DNA of 64,000 nucleotides, from positions 1-64,000 of the forward strand of contig NZ_CAMVTE010000012.1 in assembly GCF_947170395.1 (NCBI RefSeq), read 5' to 3'. The translations under genes and the position numbers were made by a program. Positions 53,915-62,963 of this stretch are shown here, one piece after another. The DNA is from an uncultured Methanobrevibacter sp. GTDB taxonomy: Archaea > Methanobacteriota > Methanobacteria > Methanobacteriales > Methanobacteriaceae. The stretch's first letter is position 1, and every line of letters starts with the position of its first letter. The notes under the pieces are model-generated. The model was not told the origin of the DNA and ran no database searches. It saw only the letters and a program-made list of their open reading frames with translations.

Positions 53915-55093
53915 CTATTTATTTTTTCTTAAAGAGTACAGACATATCGGAAGAGCCATCAATGTTATTATTGAAGAAATGAAATATACCGGAGCATAAC
54001 CGCTGGTTTGTGATACAAAGCTTCCAAGCAGTGCAGGTCCAAAGCCCATTGTGGCATCACAGAATATGAAGAATGTGGAAATGGCATAGGACCTTCTATG
54101 TTCAGCCGCATTTCTTGTAACGATTGCAGTGCAGGCGGAATTGAGTGTTCCAAAACCGAGTGCGGCACAAATAGCACAAATGAATACCGTTACTGTAGAC
54201 GGATAGAATGCAATTAAAAACAAGCCAATTGACTGTGCTAAAATTCCTGTAACACATACAATCATATCTCCATGCCTGTCCTGAATTTTACCTGCAACAG
54301 GCCTGGATAAGACCAGAACTACCGAATAGATTATGAAAAACCATGAAAATGCAGCTGTTAAGTTGACCTGAGTTGCATAAAGTCTGTAAAATGAGAGAAT
54401 TGAAACATAACCGAGACTTGTCAGGGCTGTGAAAAGTGAAACAGGAATTGCACCAATTTCAAGAACCTTTTCAATGCCTGCGGCGTCATTTTCAACTGTT
54501 TCAACTTCCCTGTTTGCAGGATCATAATCACTGACATCAACAAAGTTAATGAATATTAACGCAAGAGCTGAAAATATGCTTGCTGCCATAAAACATCCTG
54601 TTGATCCCACATAATCATATAAAAATCCTCCGATGTAAGGGCCAAGCCCGACAGCTATTGTTGTTCCAAGCATAAAGTATCCGAACGCTTCTCCAAAACG
54701 TTTTTTGGGAAGAACTGCAGATGCTATTGTTACAATTGCATTGGCTGTTGCACCAAAACCTATTCCGTGAATAAACCTGACAATCAAAAGCAGAGTTACG
54801 TCATCTACAATGAAATACAAAAGACATGAGAGAAAATGGATGCTCATGAAAATTAATGCTGTCTTTCTCCAGCCGATTCTTTCCAAAGCATTGCCAGAGT
54901 ATATTCTTGAGCAAAGCCCTCCAAAAATGTATATTCCTGAAACCAGACCTGCAACAGTTGCTGAAGTGCCCATGGAAGTGGCATATTCTGTTACGGTTGA
55001 CATTAACACATACATTACAAGAGCTGAAAATAGCAACGCACCGAATACCAGAAAAAATGGTCTGGTAAAAATTTTATCCTCATGACTGTTCAT
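53915..55093 (-). CDS. MFS transporter
   Basis: This 392-residue protein has twelve membrane helices, the SGIYIFGGLCSRIYSGNALERIGWRK motif A loop after helix 2, and RPVAGKIQDRHGD in the matching place of the second half. The middle loop (residues about 190-215) is acidic. Proteins of this shape are proton-driven exporters of drugs or metabolites; the substrate is unknown. No strong ribosome binding site precedes the ATG. It is downstream of the tRNA-like pair. Confidence 0.87.
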   Translation of the reverse strand: MNSHEDKIFTRPFFLVFGALLFSALVMYVLMSTVTEYATSMGTSATVAGLVSGIYIFGGLCSRIYSGNALERIGWRKTALIFMSIHFLSCLLYFIVDDVTLLLIVRFIHGIGFGATANAIVTIASAVLPKKRFGEAFGYFMLGTTIAVGLGPYIGGFLYDYVGSTGCFMAASIFSALALIFINFVDVSDYDPANREVETVENDAAGIEKVLEIGAIPVSLFTALTSLGYVSILSFYRLYATQVNLTAAFSWFFIIYSVVLVLSRPVAGKIQDRHGDMIVCVTGILAQSIGLFLIAFYPSTVTVFICAICAALGFGTLNSACTAIVTRNAAEHRRSYAISTFFIFCDATMGFGPALLGSFVSQTSGYAPVYFISSIITLMALPICLYSLRKNK

Positions 55094-55138
55094 TGAATTT
55101 ATATTTGTAGATTAAATATTTTAAATATTATTATAAAA

Positions 55139-55243
55139 GCCCAGGGCTGGATTTGAACCAGCATCTTTCAGTTTAACGGACACTGAATATAATTTCATGC
55201 CGTCTTACAAACGGCACTTTTTGCCATGTTATACGACCTGAGC
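55139..55243 (-). tRNA. tRNA-like gene with an insertion hairpin in the D-loop region
   Basis: On the minus strand GCTCAGG and CCTGGGC form a 7-bp acceptor stem, and GCTGG-TTCAAAT-CCAGC is a canonical T-arm. The total is 105 nt, about 30 more than a normal tRNA, because a hairpin (TGCCGT/ACGGCA with a 7-nt loop) seems inserted in the D-loop region. A second arm, TTCAGT/ACTGAA with loop GTCCGTTAA, is in the anticodon-arm position. The anticodon cannot be assigned: GTT would put C at position 33, and the inserted hairpin shows GTA in its loop. It may be a decayed or specialised tRNA. Confidence 0.4.
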
Positions 55244-55260
55244 ACAATATTGATTTGAGA

Positions 55261-55335
55261 GCCCGAGGCTGGATTTGAACCAACATATCACGTTTACCGG
55301 ACGTGCGTGATTGATACCCATTACACTACTCAGGC
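55261..55335 (-). tRNA. tRNA-like gene, possible tRNA-Thr(GGT) with C33
   Basis: On the minus strand this 75-nt element has the acceptor stem GCCTGAG/CTCGGGC, a short GTG/CAC D-stem, the anticodon stem CACGT/ACGTG with loop CCGGTAA and the T-arm GTTGG-TTCAAAT-CCAGC. The loop reads GGT at 34-36 but has C instead of the nearly universal U at 33. The T-arm is almost the same as that of the neighbour 17 nt downstream, so the two are related and probably co-transcribed. Confidence 0.55.
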
Positions 55336-55570
55336 AAAAAAAATAACTTAAACGAAACATTAGGAGAGATTTGATTTTGTTTTCACCGCTAGGAAATCCG
55401 AACACTTCCTGCAAATCATCTCACTTGGTTTTTTGCTCACTTCTATTTTTAATATTAGATTCATAAACAGTAATCACTGTCAGCGACCACGTTCATCCAA
55501 TCCATATGAAATATCTGATTGTGAATATATTTAAATCACTGAAAGGATTTTCTTTAATCAAAAAATAGCA
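55336..55570 (-). other. Leader region of the tRNA-like pair with promoter and stem structure
   Basis: No coding frame is supported here. On the minus strand a TATA-like stretch lies at about 55523-55536. Further along, GAGATTTG (55366-55373) can pair with CAAATCATCTC (55412-55422) with a small bulge, enclosing an AGGAA/TTCCT hairpin (55391-55410), and CAGT-GATT-ACTG lies at 55468-55479. This suggests a structured transcript that runs into the tRNA-like genes. Confidence 0.35.
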
Positions 55571-56068
55571 TTAAACTTTATAGTTGTCAATGTTTTCAAT
55601 ATTTAAGAGCGCAATTTTTCTGTCGATACCGCCGGCATATCCTGTCAGCTTTCCACCCGCTCCCAAAACCCTGTGGCAGGGAATCAGTATGGCTATGGGA
55701 TTGTGTCCCACTGCACCGCCTACTGCCTGAGCGGACATTGAATCAGACAGTTTGGAAGCAATTTCACCATATGTTAGGGTTTCGCCATATGGTATTTCAG
55801 ACAGTATTTTCCAAACTTTCTTTCTAAAATCGGAACCTTCCGGTTTAAGCTTGAAATCAATTTCAGGGTTTAGACCATTGAAATAGTCATCAAACCATTT
55901 TTTAACATCCGCAAAAATAGCCAAATCATCTCTTTTGGAAATGTCTTTGTCAATTGATGATGGGAAATGCTTTTGGCCGCAAAACCAAACACCGCAGATT
56001 GCCTCACCGTCACTTACAATCAGCATTTCTCCGATTGGTGAGGTATAGTTACTTGAATAGTACATCAT
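55571..56068 (-). CDS. ogt: Methylated-DNA--protein-cysteine methyltransferase
   Basis: This 165-residue suicide repair protein takes the methyl group from O6-methylguanine. It has the helix-turn-helix IPYGETLTYGEIASKL, the Asn in GHNPIAILIPCHRVLG, and the acceptor Cys in PCHRV, all intact, with GKLTGYAGG after it. It starts 2 bp after the cfbC stop codon, so it is the last gene of the purF-U32-cfbC-ogt run. It contrasts with the Cys-less relative at 19705. Confidence 0.94.
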   Translation of the reverse strand: MMYYSSNYTSPIGEMLIVSDGEAICGVWFCGQKHFPSSIDKDISKRDDLAIFADVKKWFDDYFNGLNPEIDFKLKPEGSDFRKKVWKILSEIPYGETLTYGEIASKLSDSMSAQAVGGAVGHNPIAILIPCHRVLGAGGKLTGYAGGIDRKIALLNIENIDNYKV

Positions 56069-56070
56069 AT

Positions 56071-56865
56071 CTACATGTAAGACTTGAAAAATTCCTCAAA
56101 GTCCTCATCACCCATAGGTTCCGGAGTTGATATCTTTTCATTGTCCATAATGCTTGAAGCAAGAGTCATGTATTCTTGTGCTTCATCACTTTCAGGGTAT
56201 TTTTCTACAACGGTTTTTGCATCTAATTCAGCTTCCTGAATTAAATTGCTTCTATGAATAGTACCAATAACATGTGTTCCTATCTTTTTTGCAAAGTCGT
56301 TAACAATCTGCTCCTCATTATCAACATTTCTGCAGTTGCATACAATACCGCTCAAATTGCCCTTAAGCTTTTTAACACCACGAACAATATTGTTTGCCGC
56401 ATAAAGTGACATATATTCACCTGAAGTTACAATCAGCACTTCATCGGCATACTTTTCACGCAAAGGCACTGAAAATCCTCCGCATACAACATCACCAAGC
56501 ACATCATATACGACAACATCCAAATCATCATCAAAAATTCCCAGGTTTTCAAGCCTTTTCATGGCCACAATGACACCACGTCCGGCACATCCGACACCAG
56601 GTTCGGGACCTCCACTTTCAACACATAAAATATCCTTAAATCCTTTAAAAACCAAATCGTCACGGACAGGTTTCCTGTTATCCTTTAAAGTATTGACTAC
56701 TGTAGGGATTCTTTTCCCATATAATGTACGTGTAGTGTCTGCTTTCGGATCACAACCGATTACCAGACAGTTCAAATCCTGACTGCCCCATACGGCAGAC
56801 AAATTAGCCACAGTAGTGCTCTTTCCAATTCCGCCTTTTCCATAAATAGCTATTTTTTTAATCAT
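56071..56865 (-). CDS. cfbC: NifH-like ATPase, probably CfbC of F430 biosynthesis
   Basis: This 264-residue protein has the P-loop GKGGIGKST, the switch regions and two Cys that hold the shared 4Fe-4S cluster of the dimer (GVGCAGRG and DVVCGGF). No nif genes are near. In methanogens the NifH homologue of this length is the reductase part of Ni-sirohydrochlorin a,c-diamide reductive cyclase (CfbCD), which makes the F430 precursor. The ATG at 56865 is preceded by GAGAGGA and overlaps the U32 gene by 8 bp. NifH proper is the main alternative. Confidence 0.8.
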   Translation of the reverse strand: MIKKIAIYGKGGIGKSTTVANLSAVWGSQDLNCLVIGCDPKADTTRTLYGKRIPTVVNTLKDNRKPVRDDLVFKGFKDILCVESGGPEPGVGCAGRGVIVAMKRLENLGIFDDDLDVVVYDVLGDVVCGGFSVPLREKYADEVLIVTSGEYMSLYAANNIVRGVKKLKGNLSGIVCNCRNVDNEEQIVNDFAKKIGTHVIGTIHRSNLIQEAELDAKTVVEKYPESDEAQEYMTLASSIMDNEKISTPEPMGDEDFEEFFKSYM

Positions 56866-58105
56866 TAACATTCCTCTCGACTAATTTGTATACAAAATCA
56901 TTGTGCCTTACCTTTTTATCAATAGCTATTGCTACATTACAGCCCCTTTTGACTTCATTTACATTTTCACCGCTGATTTGCATTGAATCGATTGTATGGG
57001 TGATGGAGCCTGTAGTCTGGCCCTGAATCATGATTTTATCACCTAATGCCAAATCATCCCATATCCTTATTTCAGCCGCCTTGACCTTATTGTAGTAATT
57101 TACAACCTGGCCAATGTCCTTTTTGATATATCTTGACTGGTTATCCTCACTTGTCTCGAAAGGTGTTGAGAAATAAAAATTGGTATCGAATCCACGATTG
57201 AATACTCCTGAAAGCTCATCCATCCATTCCTTTTTAACTTCATATTCTGATGGATTTTCCAAATAACTGTCAATTGCCTGTCTGTATACACCAGTAACCA
57301 TTGCACCATAATCCGGACTTCTGGCCCTTCCCTCTATTTTAAATGAAGCGACACCGCTTTTTATCAGTTCGGGAATGTGTTCTATCATGCACATGTCCTT
57401 TGGAGAAAAGAAATTTGTCCTGTAACTTCCGTCATCACTTCCGGTAATGATGAACCTTTCATCATCAACATCTGAAAAGTTGACAACATCGTCATCGCCC
57501 TGCTCATATGTCAATGTCCAGTTCTTACGGCAAGGCTGCAGACAGTCCCCACAGTTTGCGCTGCGGCCATATAATCCGTAGCTTAAAAAACATCTTCCGG
57601 AAATGGCCATGCATATTGCACCGTGAATAAATATTTCAGTTTCAATCAGGGATTTTTTTGTGATGTCTGTAATTTCATCCAAGGACAGCTCACGGGACAG
57701 TATTGCCCTTTTTGCACCCAATTTCTTAAGAGTTTTTAAAGTAAAAGAATTAGTTACATTTTCCTGAACGCTGATGTGTGCTTCAAGACCGTGTGAAACC
57801 GTATCCTCTATCAGTCCGATATCAGATAAAATCAGTCCGTCAATTTCCGATGATGAAATGGTCTCCATTTTACGCTTTAGTTCACGGGCAAGGCGTTCAT
57901 TTAAAATAATATTTGTACATAAATAGGTTTTAGCCCCATAATCCTTGGCAATTTTGGATACTTCAGGCAAATCACTTAAAGAAAAGTTTTTTGCATTGGC
58001 CCTCATGTTATAATCATCAAGGCCAAAGTAAACTGCATCCGCCCCATTTTCCAAAACAGCACGCAATGAAATAAAATTTCCTGCCGGAGCTAATAATTCC
58101 ACCAT
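56858..58105 (-). CDS. Peptidase U32 family protein
   Basis: This 415-residue protein has the start ELLAPAGNFISLRAVLENGADAVYFG, the GAICMAISGRCFLSYGLYGRSANCGDCLQPCR cluster of four Cys (about residues 165-195), which probably holds an iron-sulfur cluster, and KIEGRARSPDY, all of U32. Family members shown to act modify RNA by hydroxylation in bacteria or support cofactor synthesis; the peptidase name is historic. It begins 6 bp after purF and overlaps cfbC. No target is clear in archaea. Confidence 0.85.
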   Translation of the reverse strand: MVELLAPAGNFISLRAVLENGADAVYFGLDDYNMRANAKNFSLSDLPEVSKIAKDYGAKTYLCTNIILNERLARELKRKMETISSSEIDGLILSDIGLIEDTVSHGLEAHISVQENVTNSFTLKTLKKLGAKRAILSRELSLDEITDITKKSLIETEIFIHGAICMAISGRCFLSYGLYGRSANCGDCLQPCRKNWTLTYEQGDDDVVNFSDVDDERFIITGSDDGSYRTNFFSPKDMCMIEHIPELIKSGVASFKIEGRARSPDYGAMVTGVYRQAIDSYLENPSEYEVKKEWMDELSGVFNRGFDTNFYFSTPFETSEDNQSRYIKKDIGQVVNYYNKVKAAEIRIWDDLALGDKIMIQGQTTGSITHTIDSMQISGENVNEVKRGCNVAIAIDKKVRHNDFVYKLVERNVND

Positions 58106-58111
58106 ATAAAT

Positions 58112-59533
58112 CTAAGGTTTATAGTAAGTTTCAGCTTCAATGCCTTCAGGAAGATCTGTAGGATATTCCTCATTAACACAACCTAAACAGAGATTCTCTT
58201 TAGGCATTCCGATAGCTTCAACCAATGCAGGCAGGGTAATGTAGCCTAAAGAATCAATGTCCAGTTGCTTTTGAATCTCTTCGACTGAATTGTTGGCAGC
58301 AATCAACTCTTTTTTGGTTGCCATGGCCACACCGTAATAACATGGTGAAATTACAGGAGGACAACCTACCAAAAAGTGAATTTCTGCCGGTTCTGCTTCC
58401 TTAACAAGGTCAAGCAGTTGCTTGGAAGTGGTTCCTCTTACTATACTGTCATCGATTAGAATAATTTTTTTGCCTTTGATTGCTTCTTTTATAGGGTTCA
58501 GTTTGACTCTAACGGCAAGTTCCCTTTCTTCCTGAGTCGGCATGATGAATGTTCTTCCTACATATCTGTTCTTTATTAAACCTTCACCATATGGAATTCC
58601 GGAAGCTCTGGAATATCCGATTGCTGCAGGAATTGAAGAATCGGGAACGGGAATAACCAGATCAGCATCAATAGGATATAACTCATGCAACTGACGGCCG
58701 ATATTCATTCTGGTTTCATAAACATTGACTCCGTCAATTGTACTGTCAGGTCTTGCAAAGTAAACATATTCAAACATACAGTGGGAAAGTTTGCATTTTC
58801 GTGCACTTTCCAGCATATGGGATTGGATTTCACCGTCTTTAAAGTAAACGACTTCACCAGGAACAATGTCTCTAATGAATTCCGCATTGATTACATCAAA
58901 AGCAACAGTTTCTGATGCTAAAATGAATTCATCATCCCTTTTTGCAATTGCAAGAGGTTTTATTCCCATCGGATCCCTTACACCATATAATTCACCATCA
59001 ACCAAAATTGTCAATGCATATGAACCAACAAGCTTTTTACAAACGGATTCAATAGCATCCAAAACATCTTTATCATTATCGTAATGTGCTTTTTTAAGCA
59101 TGTAACAGATTACTTCAGAATCGCAGTCTGATTTGAAATAGAATCCTTCTTCAATCAGTTCATTTCTTAACTCTTCGGAGTTGACAATGTCTCCATTATG
59201 AGCCATTGCGATAAATCCATCTCCAAAATCAGTTACAAAAGGCTGTGAATTTTCCAATTTTGACTGGCCAGTAGTTGAATATCTGACATGTCCGATAGCT
59301 TTGTTTCCTGATAAATTTTGGATTTCATAATCCCTAAATACATCGGTTATCAAACCCATACCGCAGTAATGGGTCAAGCCTTTTTCAATGTCAAAAGCAG
59401 CTATACCTGCAGATTCCTGACCTCTGTGCTGTAAAGCATACAAACAATAATAAACAAAAGGGGACATGTTTTTAGATTCATCACTACAATGAATTCCAAC
59501 AATACCACACTTATCTTCCATCTCACCTTGCAT
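58112..59533 (-). CDS. purF: Amidophosphoribosyltransferase
   Basis: This 473-residue enzyme starts purine synthesis by joining glutamine-derived ammonia to PRPP. An N-terminal glutaminase has Cys exposed by processing (EDKCGIVGIH). The PRTase domain has the PRPP loop IILIDDSIVRGTTSKQL (about residue 355). Four late Cys, including CLGCVNEEYP, suggest an iron-sulfur cluster as in the Bacillus enzyme. The ATG at 59533 has GGGAG 7 nt upstream. An internal ATG at 59521 is closer to the Cys, but its AAGGTGAG is too near. It leads the U32-cfbC-ogt run. Confidence 0.95.
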   Translation of the reverse strand: MQGEMEDKCGIVGIHCSDESKNMSPFVYYCLYALQHRGQESAGIAAFDIEKGLTHYCGMGLITDVFRDYEIQNLSGNKAIGHVRYSTTGQSKLENSQPFVTDFGDGFIAMAHNGDIVNSEELRNELIEEGFYFKSDCDSEVICYMLKKAHYDNDKDVLDAIESVCKKLVGSYALTILVDGELYGVRDPMGIKPLAIAKRDDEFILASETVAFDVINAEFIRDIVPGEVVYFKDGEIQSHMLESARKCKLSHCMFEYVYFARPDSTIDGVNVYETRMNIGRQLHELYPIDADLVIPVPDSSIPAAIGYSRASGIPYGEGLIKNRYVGRTFIMPTQEERELAVRVKLNPIKEAIKGKKIILIDDSIVRGTTSKQLLDLVKEAEPAEIHFLVGCPPVISPCYYGVAMATKKELIAANNSVEEIQKQLDIDSLGYITLPALVEAIGMPKENLCLGCVNEEYPTDLPEGIEAETYYKP

Positions 59534-59606
59534 TTATAAACTCCCTATAAAATAATATAATTATAATTATCTAAAAACTAGTATAAAATAATAATGTTTA
59601 ATTCAT

Positions 59607-60503
59607 TTAATCCCAAAAATTTTCAAATGAATTCGGAATATCATATTCATCACGGACTTCAGGAACCTTTTCATCAGGGACAGTATCATTTAACTCCCTT
59701 TTTAAATCTTCAGAATTTTCATCGACAAATATTAAAGCTGTTCTGACAATATTCAGCCATTCAATAGCTTTTGTTTTGGACTCGGCTGCGATATAATTTT
59801 GACCAACAATGATATTTTCCGGTTTGAACTTGTTGGTGGCTATTACAATTCTCTCTGAGTCTGCCAAATCCTGTCTGAATGTGTCCTGCCAAAGTTCTTC
59901 GAGATTGAATATTTCCAGAATATCCTTAGAATAGATATCCTCATAGCGCAATTTGAATGCAGAAAAATCAGATCTTAAATCATCAATATCTTCCATCAGC
60001 TCCTTATTTTCCTGAGTCAATACCTCGTTTTCCTTTATCAACTGATTATAGTCATCCAACAGATTGTTATAGTTGTGGGTTACCTTCATCAGTTTGTTTT
60101 CCAATGTATGGATATTGATCAGATTCAGGGAATAGGACAAAGTGGATTTGATTATTGAATTTAGAATTTCCTTTTCAGCCAGGTGGAAATCGATTGATTC
60201 ATCTTCAACAATAATGTTATTATAATCAAACAATCCTATATGGTTAAAATCAGTTTTTAATTCATTAAAAAGAATATTATATGTTTCATCATGACCATAT
60301 CCGCCAACAAGCAGAATATCGGCACCGCTGGCCACTTTCTTGACAACACTCAATTCCACAGTAGGAATTATGGATGAAACAATAATGTTGTAGTCATTTT
60401 CAAGCTGGATATTGTTTACAGCCTTTGAGACAAGTTGTGCAACATCCAGTCCGGAAACGATTATGCGAACGTCAATTTTAGATTCGTGGTTTTCATTTTC
60501 CAT
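59607..60503 (-). CDS. Uncharacterised coiled-coil protein
   Basis: This 298-residue soluble protein has an N-terminal alpha/beta domain (residues 10-95, with IRII-like strands, an ILLVGGYGHDETY segment and alternating helices) that looks like a P-loop-less Rossmann or receiver fold. A coiled coil of about 60 residues (145-205, QENKELMEDIDDLR) and an acidic C-terminal region follow. No catalytic motif is visible. It starts 9 bp from the galE stop, so it belongs to the ferredoxin-GGR-galE run. I know no named family. Confidence 0.6.
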   Translation of the reverse strand: MENENHESKIDVRIIVSGLDVAQLVSKAVNNIQLENDYNIIVSSIIPTVELSVVKKVASGADILLVGGYGHDETYNILFNELKTDFNHIGLFDYNNIIVEDESIDFHLAEKEILNSIIKSTLSYSLNLINIHTLENKLMKVTHNYNNLLDDYNQLIKENEVLTQENKELMEDIDDLRSDFSAFKLRYEDIYSKDILEIFNLEELWQDTFRQDLADSERIVIATNKFKPENIIVGQNYIAAESKTKAIEWLNIVRTALIFVDENSEDLKRELNDTVPDEKVPEVRDEYDIPNSFENFWD

Positions 60504-60512
60504 GAAAATTAC

Positions 60513-61481
60513 CTAGATTATATTCATTTTTTCATGCCAATTCCATGCTGACTCTACAATCTGTTCCAGGTCATATTGAGGAGTCCAGCCCAGTTTTTCA
60601 TGAATTTTGGTTGAATCAGCTATCAGTATTGCAGGGTCACCTTCACGGCGCTTGTCAACTTTTACTTCAAAGTCCTTGCCTGTGACCTTTTTGCACATGT
60701 CAATTACTTCACGAACGGAATATCCTTCACCGTTTCCCAGATTGAAAATGTTGGATTCATTTTCATTGCATAAATATTCATATGCCTTAATATGAGCATC
60801 GGCCAGGTCATTGACATGGATATAATCACGGATGCATGTTCCGTCTGGAGTATCGTAGTCATCACCAAAAATGGATATGCTATCCCTTTTGCCAATAGCC
60901 GCATCCAAAACTAAAGGAATCAGATGGGTTTCAGGATCGTGGAGTTCCCCGATTTCACCATCAAAATCACAACCAGCCGCATTAAAGTATCTTAAAGACA
61001 CATAATTGAAATCACCTTTGTCAGCTTCTCTTTGAAGAGCCTTTTCAGTGATGAATTTGGAGTGCCCGTAAGGGTTGATTGGTTTTAAAGCAGTATCTTC
61101 TGTAATTGGAATCTGTTCAGGATTTCCGTAAACAGCGGCGGTTGATGAAAGAATAAATTTGTCAACACCGAATTCCCTCATTACCTTCAGGAGATTTAAG
61201 GTGTTTTTATAATTATTCTTGAAATATTTTTGAGGAAGTTCAACTGATTCCGCTACTGATGAAAAAGCAGCAAAGTGGATTACGCCATCAATGTCATATT
61301 TTTCAAAGACTTCCCTTATATCGCCGCTACCGAAGTCATAGTTTTCAAAATTTCCCCATTTTACAAAATTTTCATAACCTTTGCAAAGATTATCTACAAC
61401 TACAGTATCATAACCGGCATTATGCAATGCCTTGTTAGTATGAGCACCTATATATCCTGCTCCACCAGTAACTAAAATCAT
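60513..61481 (-). CDS. galE: UDP-glucose 4-epimerase
   Basis: This 322-residue NAD-dependent enzyme of the extended SDR family has the GGAGYIGAH dinucleotide motif (residues 6-14), the catalytic SSTAAVYG Ser/Thr and YGHSK Tyr-Lys pair (about residue 146), and SLRYFNAAGCD. It interconverts UDP-glucose and UDP-galactose or their N-acetyl forms for wall and surface sugars. The ribosome binding site AGGTG lies at the end of the preceding gene, so it is part of a run with GGR. Other sugar epimerases are possible. Confidence 0.9.
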   Translation of the reverse strand: MILVTGGAGYIGAHTNKALHNAGYDTVVVDNLCKGYENFVKWGNFENYDFGSGDIREVFEKYDIDGVIHFAAFSSVAESVELPQKYFKNNYKNTLNLLKVMREFGVDKFILSSTAAVYGNPEQIPITEDTALKPINPYGHSKFITEKALQREADKGDFNYVSLRYFNAAGCDFDGEIGELHDPETHLIPLVLDAAIGKRDSISIFGDDYDTPDGTCIRDYIHVNDLADAHIKAYEYLCNENESNIFNLGNGEGYSVREVIDMCKKVTGKDFEVKVDKRREGDPAILIADSTKIHEKLGWTPQYDLEQIVESAWNWHEKMNII

Positions 61482-61489
61482 TTAAACAC

Positions 61490-62668
61490 CTATACGAATT
61501 TACCTAATTTGAGTAAAGCTTTTGGAGATATTTTTATTAATTTCTTAACGATTTCAGTTGTTGAAATCTTATCAAAGCTTTCTCCCTGGAATGCATGACC
61601 AATACTGTCCAATTCTTCATCGGATAATGTCAGCAAGTATTCCTGTACCTTTTTATATCTTTTGATTTCATGGTCCAGTTCTTCATGTGCCATTTCATCA
61701 TATAATTTCAGGTATTTTTTGGAGCAGTCTTCTTTGATAGCTTGTGCAGCAACTTTACCTGCACACATTCCACCAGTCATACCGGAGATGATTCCTCCAC
61801 CGGTTAACGGGTTAACTTGACCTGCAGCATCTCCAACTACCATAATGTTATCATCATAAAGTTTTTTGGTCATTCCACCAACAGGGTCTCCACCTACATT
61901 CATCTCAACAGCCTGAGCATTTTTCAAGTAAGGAGAATTGGCAACAAAATCATCCAAGTATTCTTTTGCTGTTTTTTCAGCTTTGTGAGGTAAAATTGCC
62001 AAACCTACATTTGCAATGTCGTCTCCTTTAGGGAAAATCCATACATAACCGCCAGGTGCGCATGAACCTAAGTAAAATTCGATTACAGCAGGTTTTTCAA
62101 ATTCAACATTACACATTTCGTATTGTACACCAGATTCCATTTCTTTTGGTTTTGCAGCCGGTCTTAAACCTGCCCATCTTGCAACGTGGCCTTCAGGACC
62201 GTCAGCGGCAATCAAGATTTTACATTTGTAATCTATTTTTTCACCCATGGATTCTGTCATGACAATATAACCGTCATCGATTTTTTCAATACCTGTAACT
62301 AAAGTTTTGATTCTGATTTCCGCACCGGCTCTTGCAGCATCCATTGCCATATGCTTATCAAAAACTTTTCTTTCTAAAATATAACCTGCTTCTGGTATTT
62401 TTACCTGATCTTCGGTTAACCATACGTCAGTTCCGTCAGGTGTCTGGATTCTTACGCCCTCAATTTTTTGGGTGACCCAACGAGGGGAAGGTTCAATTCC
62501 CAATTTTTCAAGTCCTTGAATTGAAACTCCTTCAGCACATCTTTTTGGTGCTCCAATTTCAGATTTTTTATCCATTAAAATAACTTTTGCTCCACCTAAT
62601 GCAGCGTGTTTTGCTGCAGATGAACCTGCAGGTCCTGAACCTACTACTATAACATCAGTTTCTATCAT
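61490..62668 (-). CDS. Geranylgeranyl reductase (archaeal lipid saturation)
   Basis: This 392-residue flavoenzyme would saturate the isoprenoid chains of archaeal lipids (digeranylgeranylglycerophospholipid reductase). It has the FAD motif VVGSGPAGSSAAKHAA, the PKRCAEGVSIQGL Cys segment typical of the family, a DGPEGHVARWAGL stretch and the MVVGDAAGQVNPLTGGGI FAD motif near residue 290. A ferredoxin gene lies 4 bp upstream and probably supplies its electrons. Confidence 0.9.
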   Translation of the reverse strand: MIETDVIVVGSGPAGSSAAKHAALGGAKVILMDKKSEIGAPKRCAEGVSIQGLEKLGIEPSPRWVTQKIEGVRIQTPDGTDVWLTEDQVKIPEAGYILERKVFDKHMAMDAARAGAEIRIKTLVTGIEKIDDGYIVMTESMGEKIDYKCKILIAADGPEGHVARWAGLRPAAKPKEMESGVQYEMCNVEFEKPAVIEFYLGSCAPGGYVWIFPKGDDIANVGLAILPHKAEKTAKEYLDDFVANSPYLKNAQAVEMNVGGDPVGGMTKKLYDDNIMVVGDAAGQVNPLTGGGIISGMTGGMCAGKVAAQAIKEDCSKKYLKLYDEMAHEELDHEIKRYKKVQEYLLTLSDEELDSIGHAFQGESFDKISTTEIVKKLIKISPKALLKLGKFV

Positions 62669-62672
62669 ATAA

Positions 62673-62840
62673 TCAATCCTCTTTTTCTAAAGCATCAATA
62701 GGACATGCTTTAATACATGTATCACAATCTTTACAGTCATCATCGTCAAAGACTAAAGCATACTCTCTGACTTGAATCAAATTTCTCGGACAAACTCCAG
62801 CACATTCTCCACAGAATGAGCACCAATCTTTAACTATCAT
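62673..62840 (-). CDS. 2[4Fe-4S] ferredoxin
   Basis: This 55-residue protein has two cluster motifs: CSFCGECAGVCP (residues 7-18) and CKDCDTCIKACP (37-48). An AAGGAGAT ribosome binding site lies 5 nt before the ATG. It ends 4 bp before the geranylgeranyl reductase gene. Ferredoxin-dependent geranylgeranyl reductases are known in methanogens, so this is most likely its electron donor. The upstream promoter has a CTTTTATATATT TATA box near 62890-62905. Confidence 0.93.
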   Translation of the reverse strand: MIVKDWCSFCGECAGVCPRNLIQVREYALVFDDDDCKDCDTCIKACPIDALEKED

Positions 62841-62963
62841 AAAATATCTCCTTAAATATTAACAGTTTATGTTATGAATACTAAGTTTTTTATAATATAT
62901 AAAAGTTTAGTAAAAAATAGGCATTTTTAATGAATTAAAAAGAAAAAAATAAGTTTTAAGGTA

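Noticed and set aside
56071-56865. Nitrogenase iron protein NifH
   Set aside because: No nif genes lie nearby and the gene sits with purF, U32 and ogt; CfbC, the F430 enzyme, is a better fit for a methanogen.
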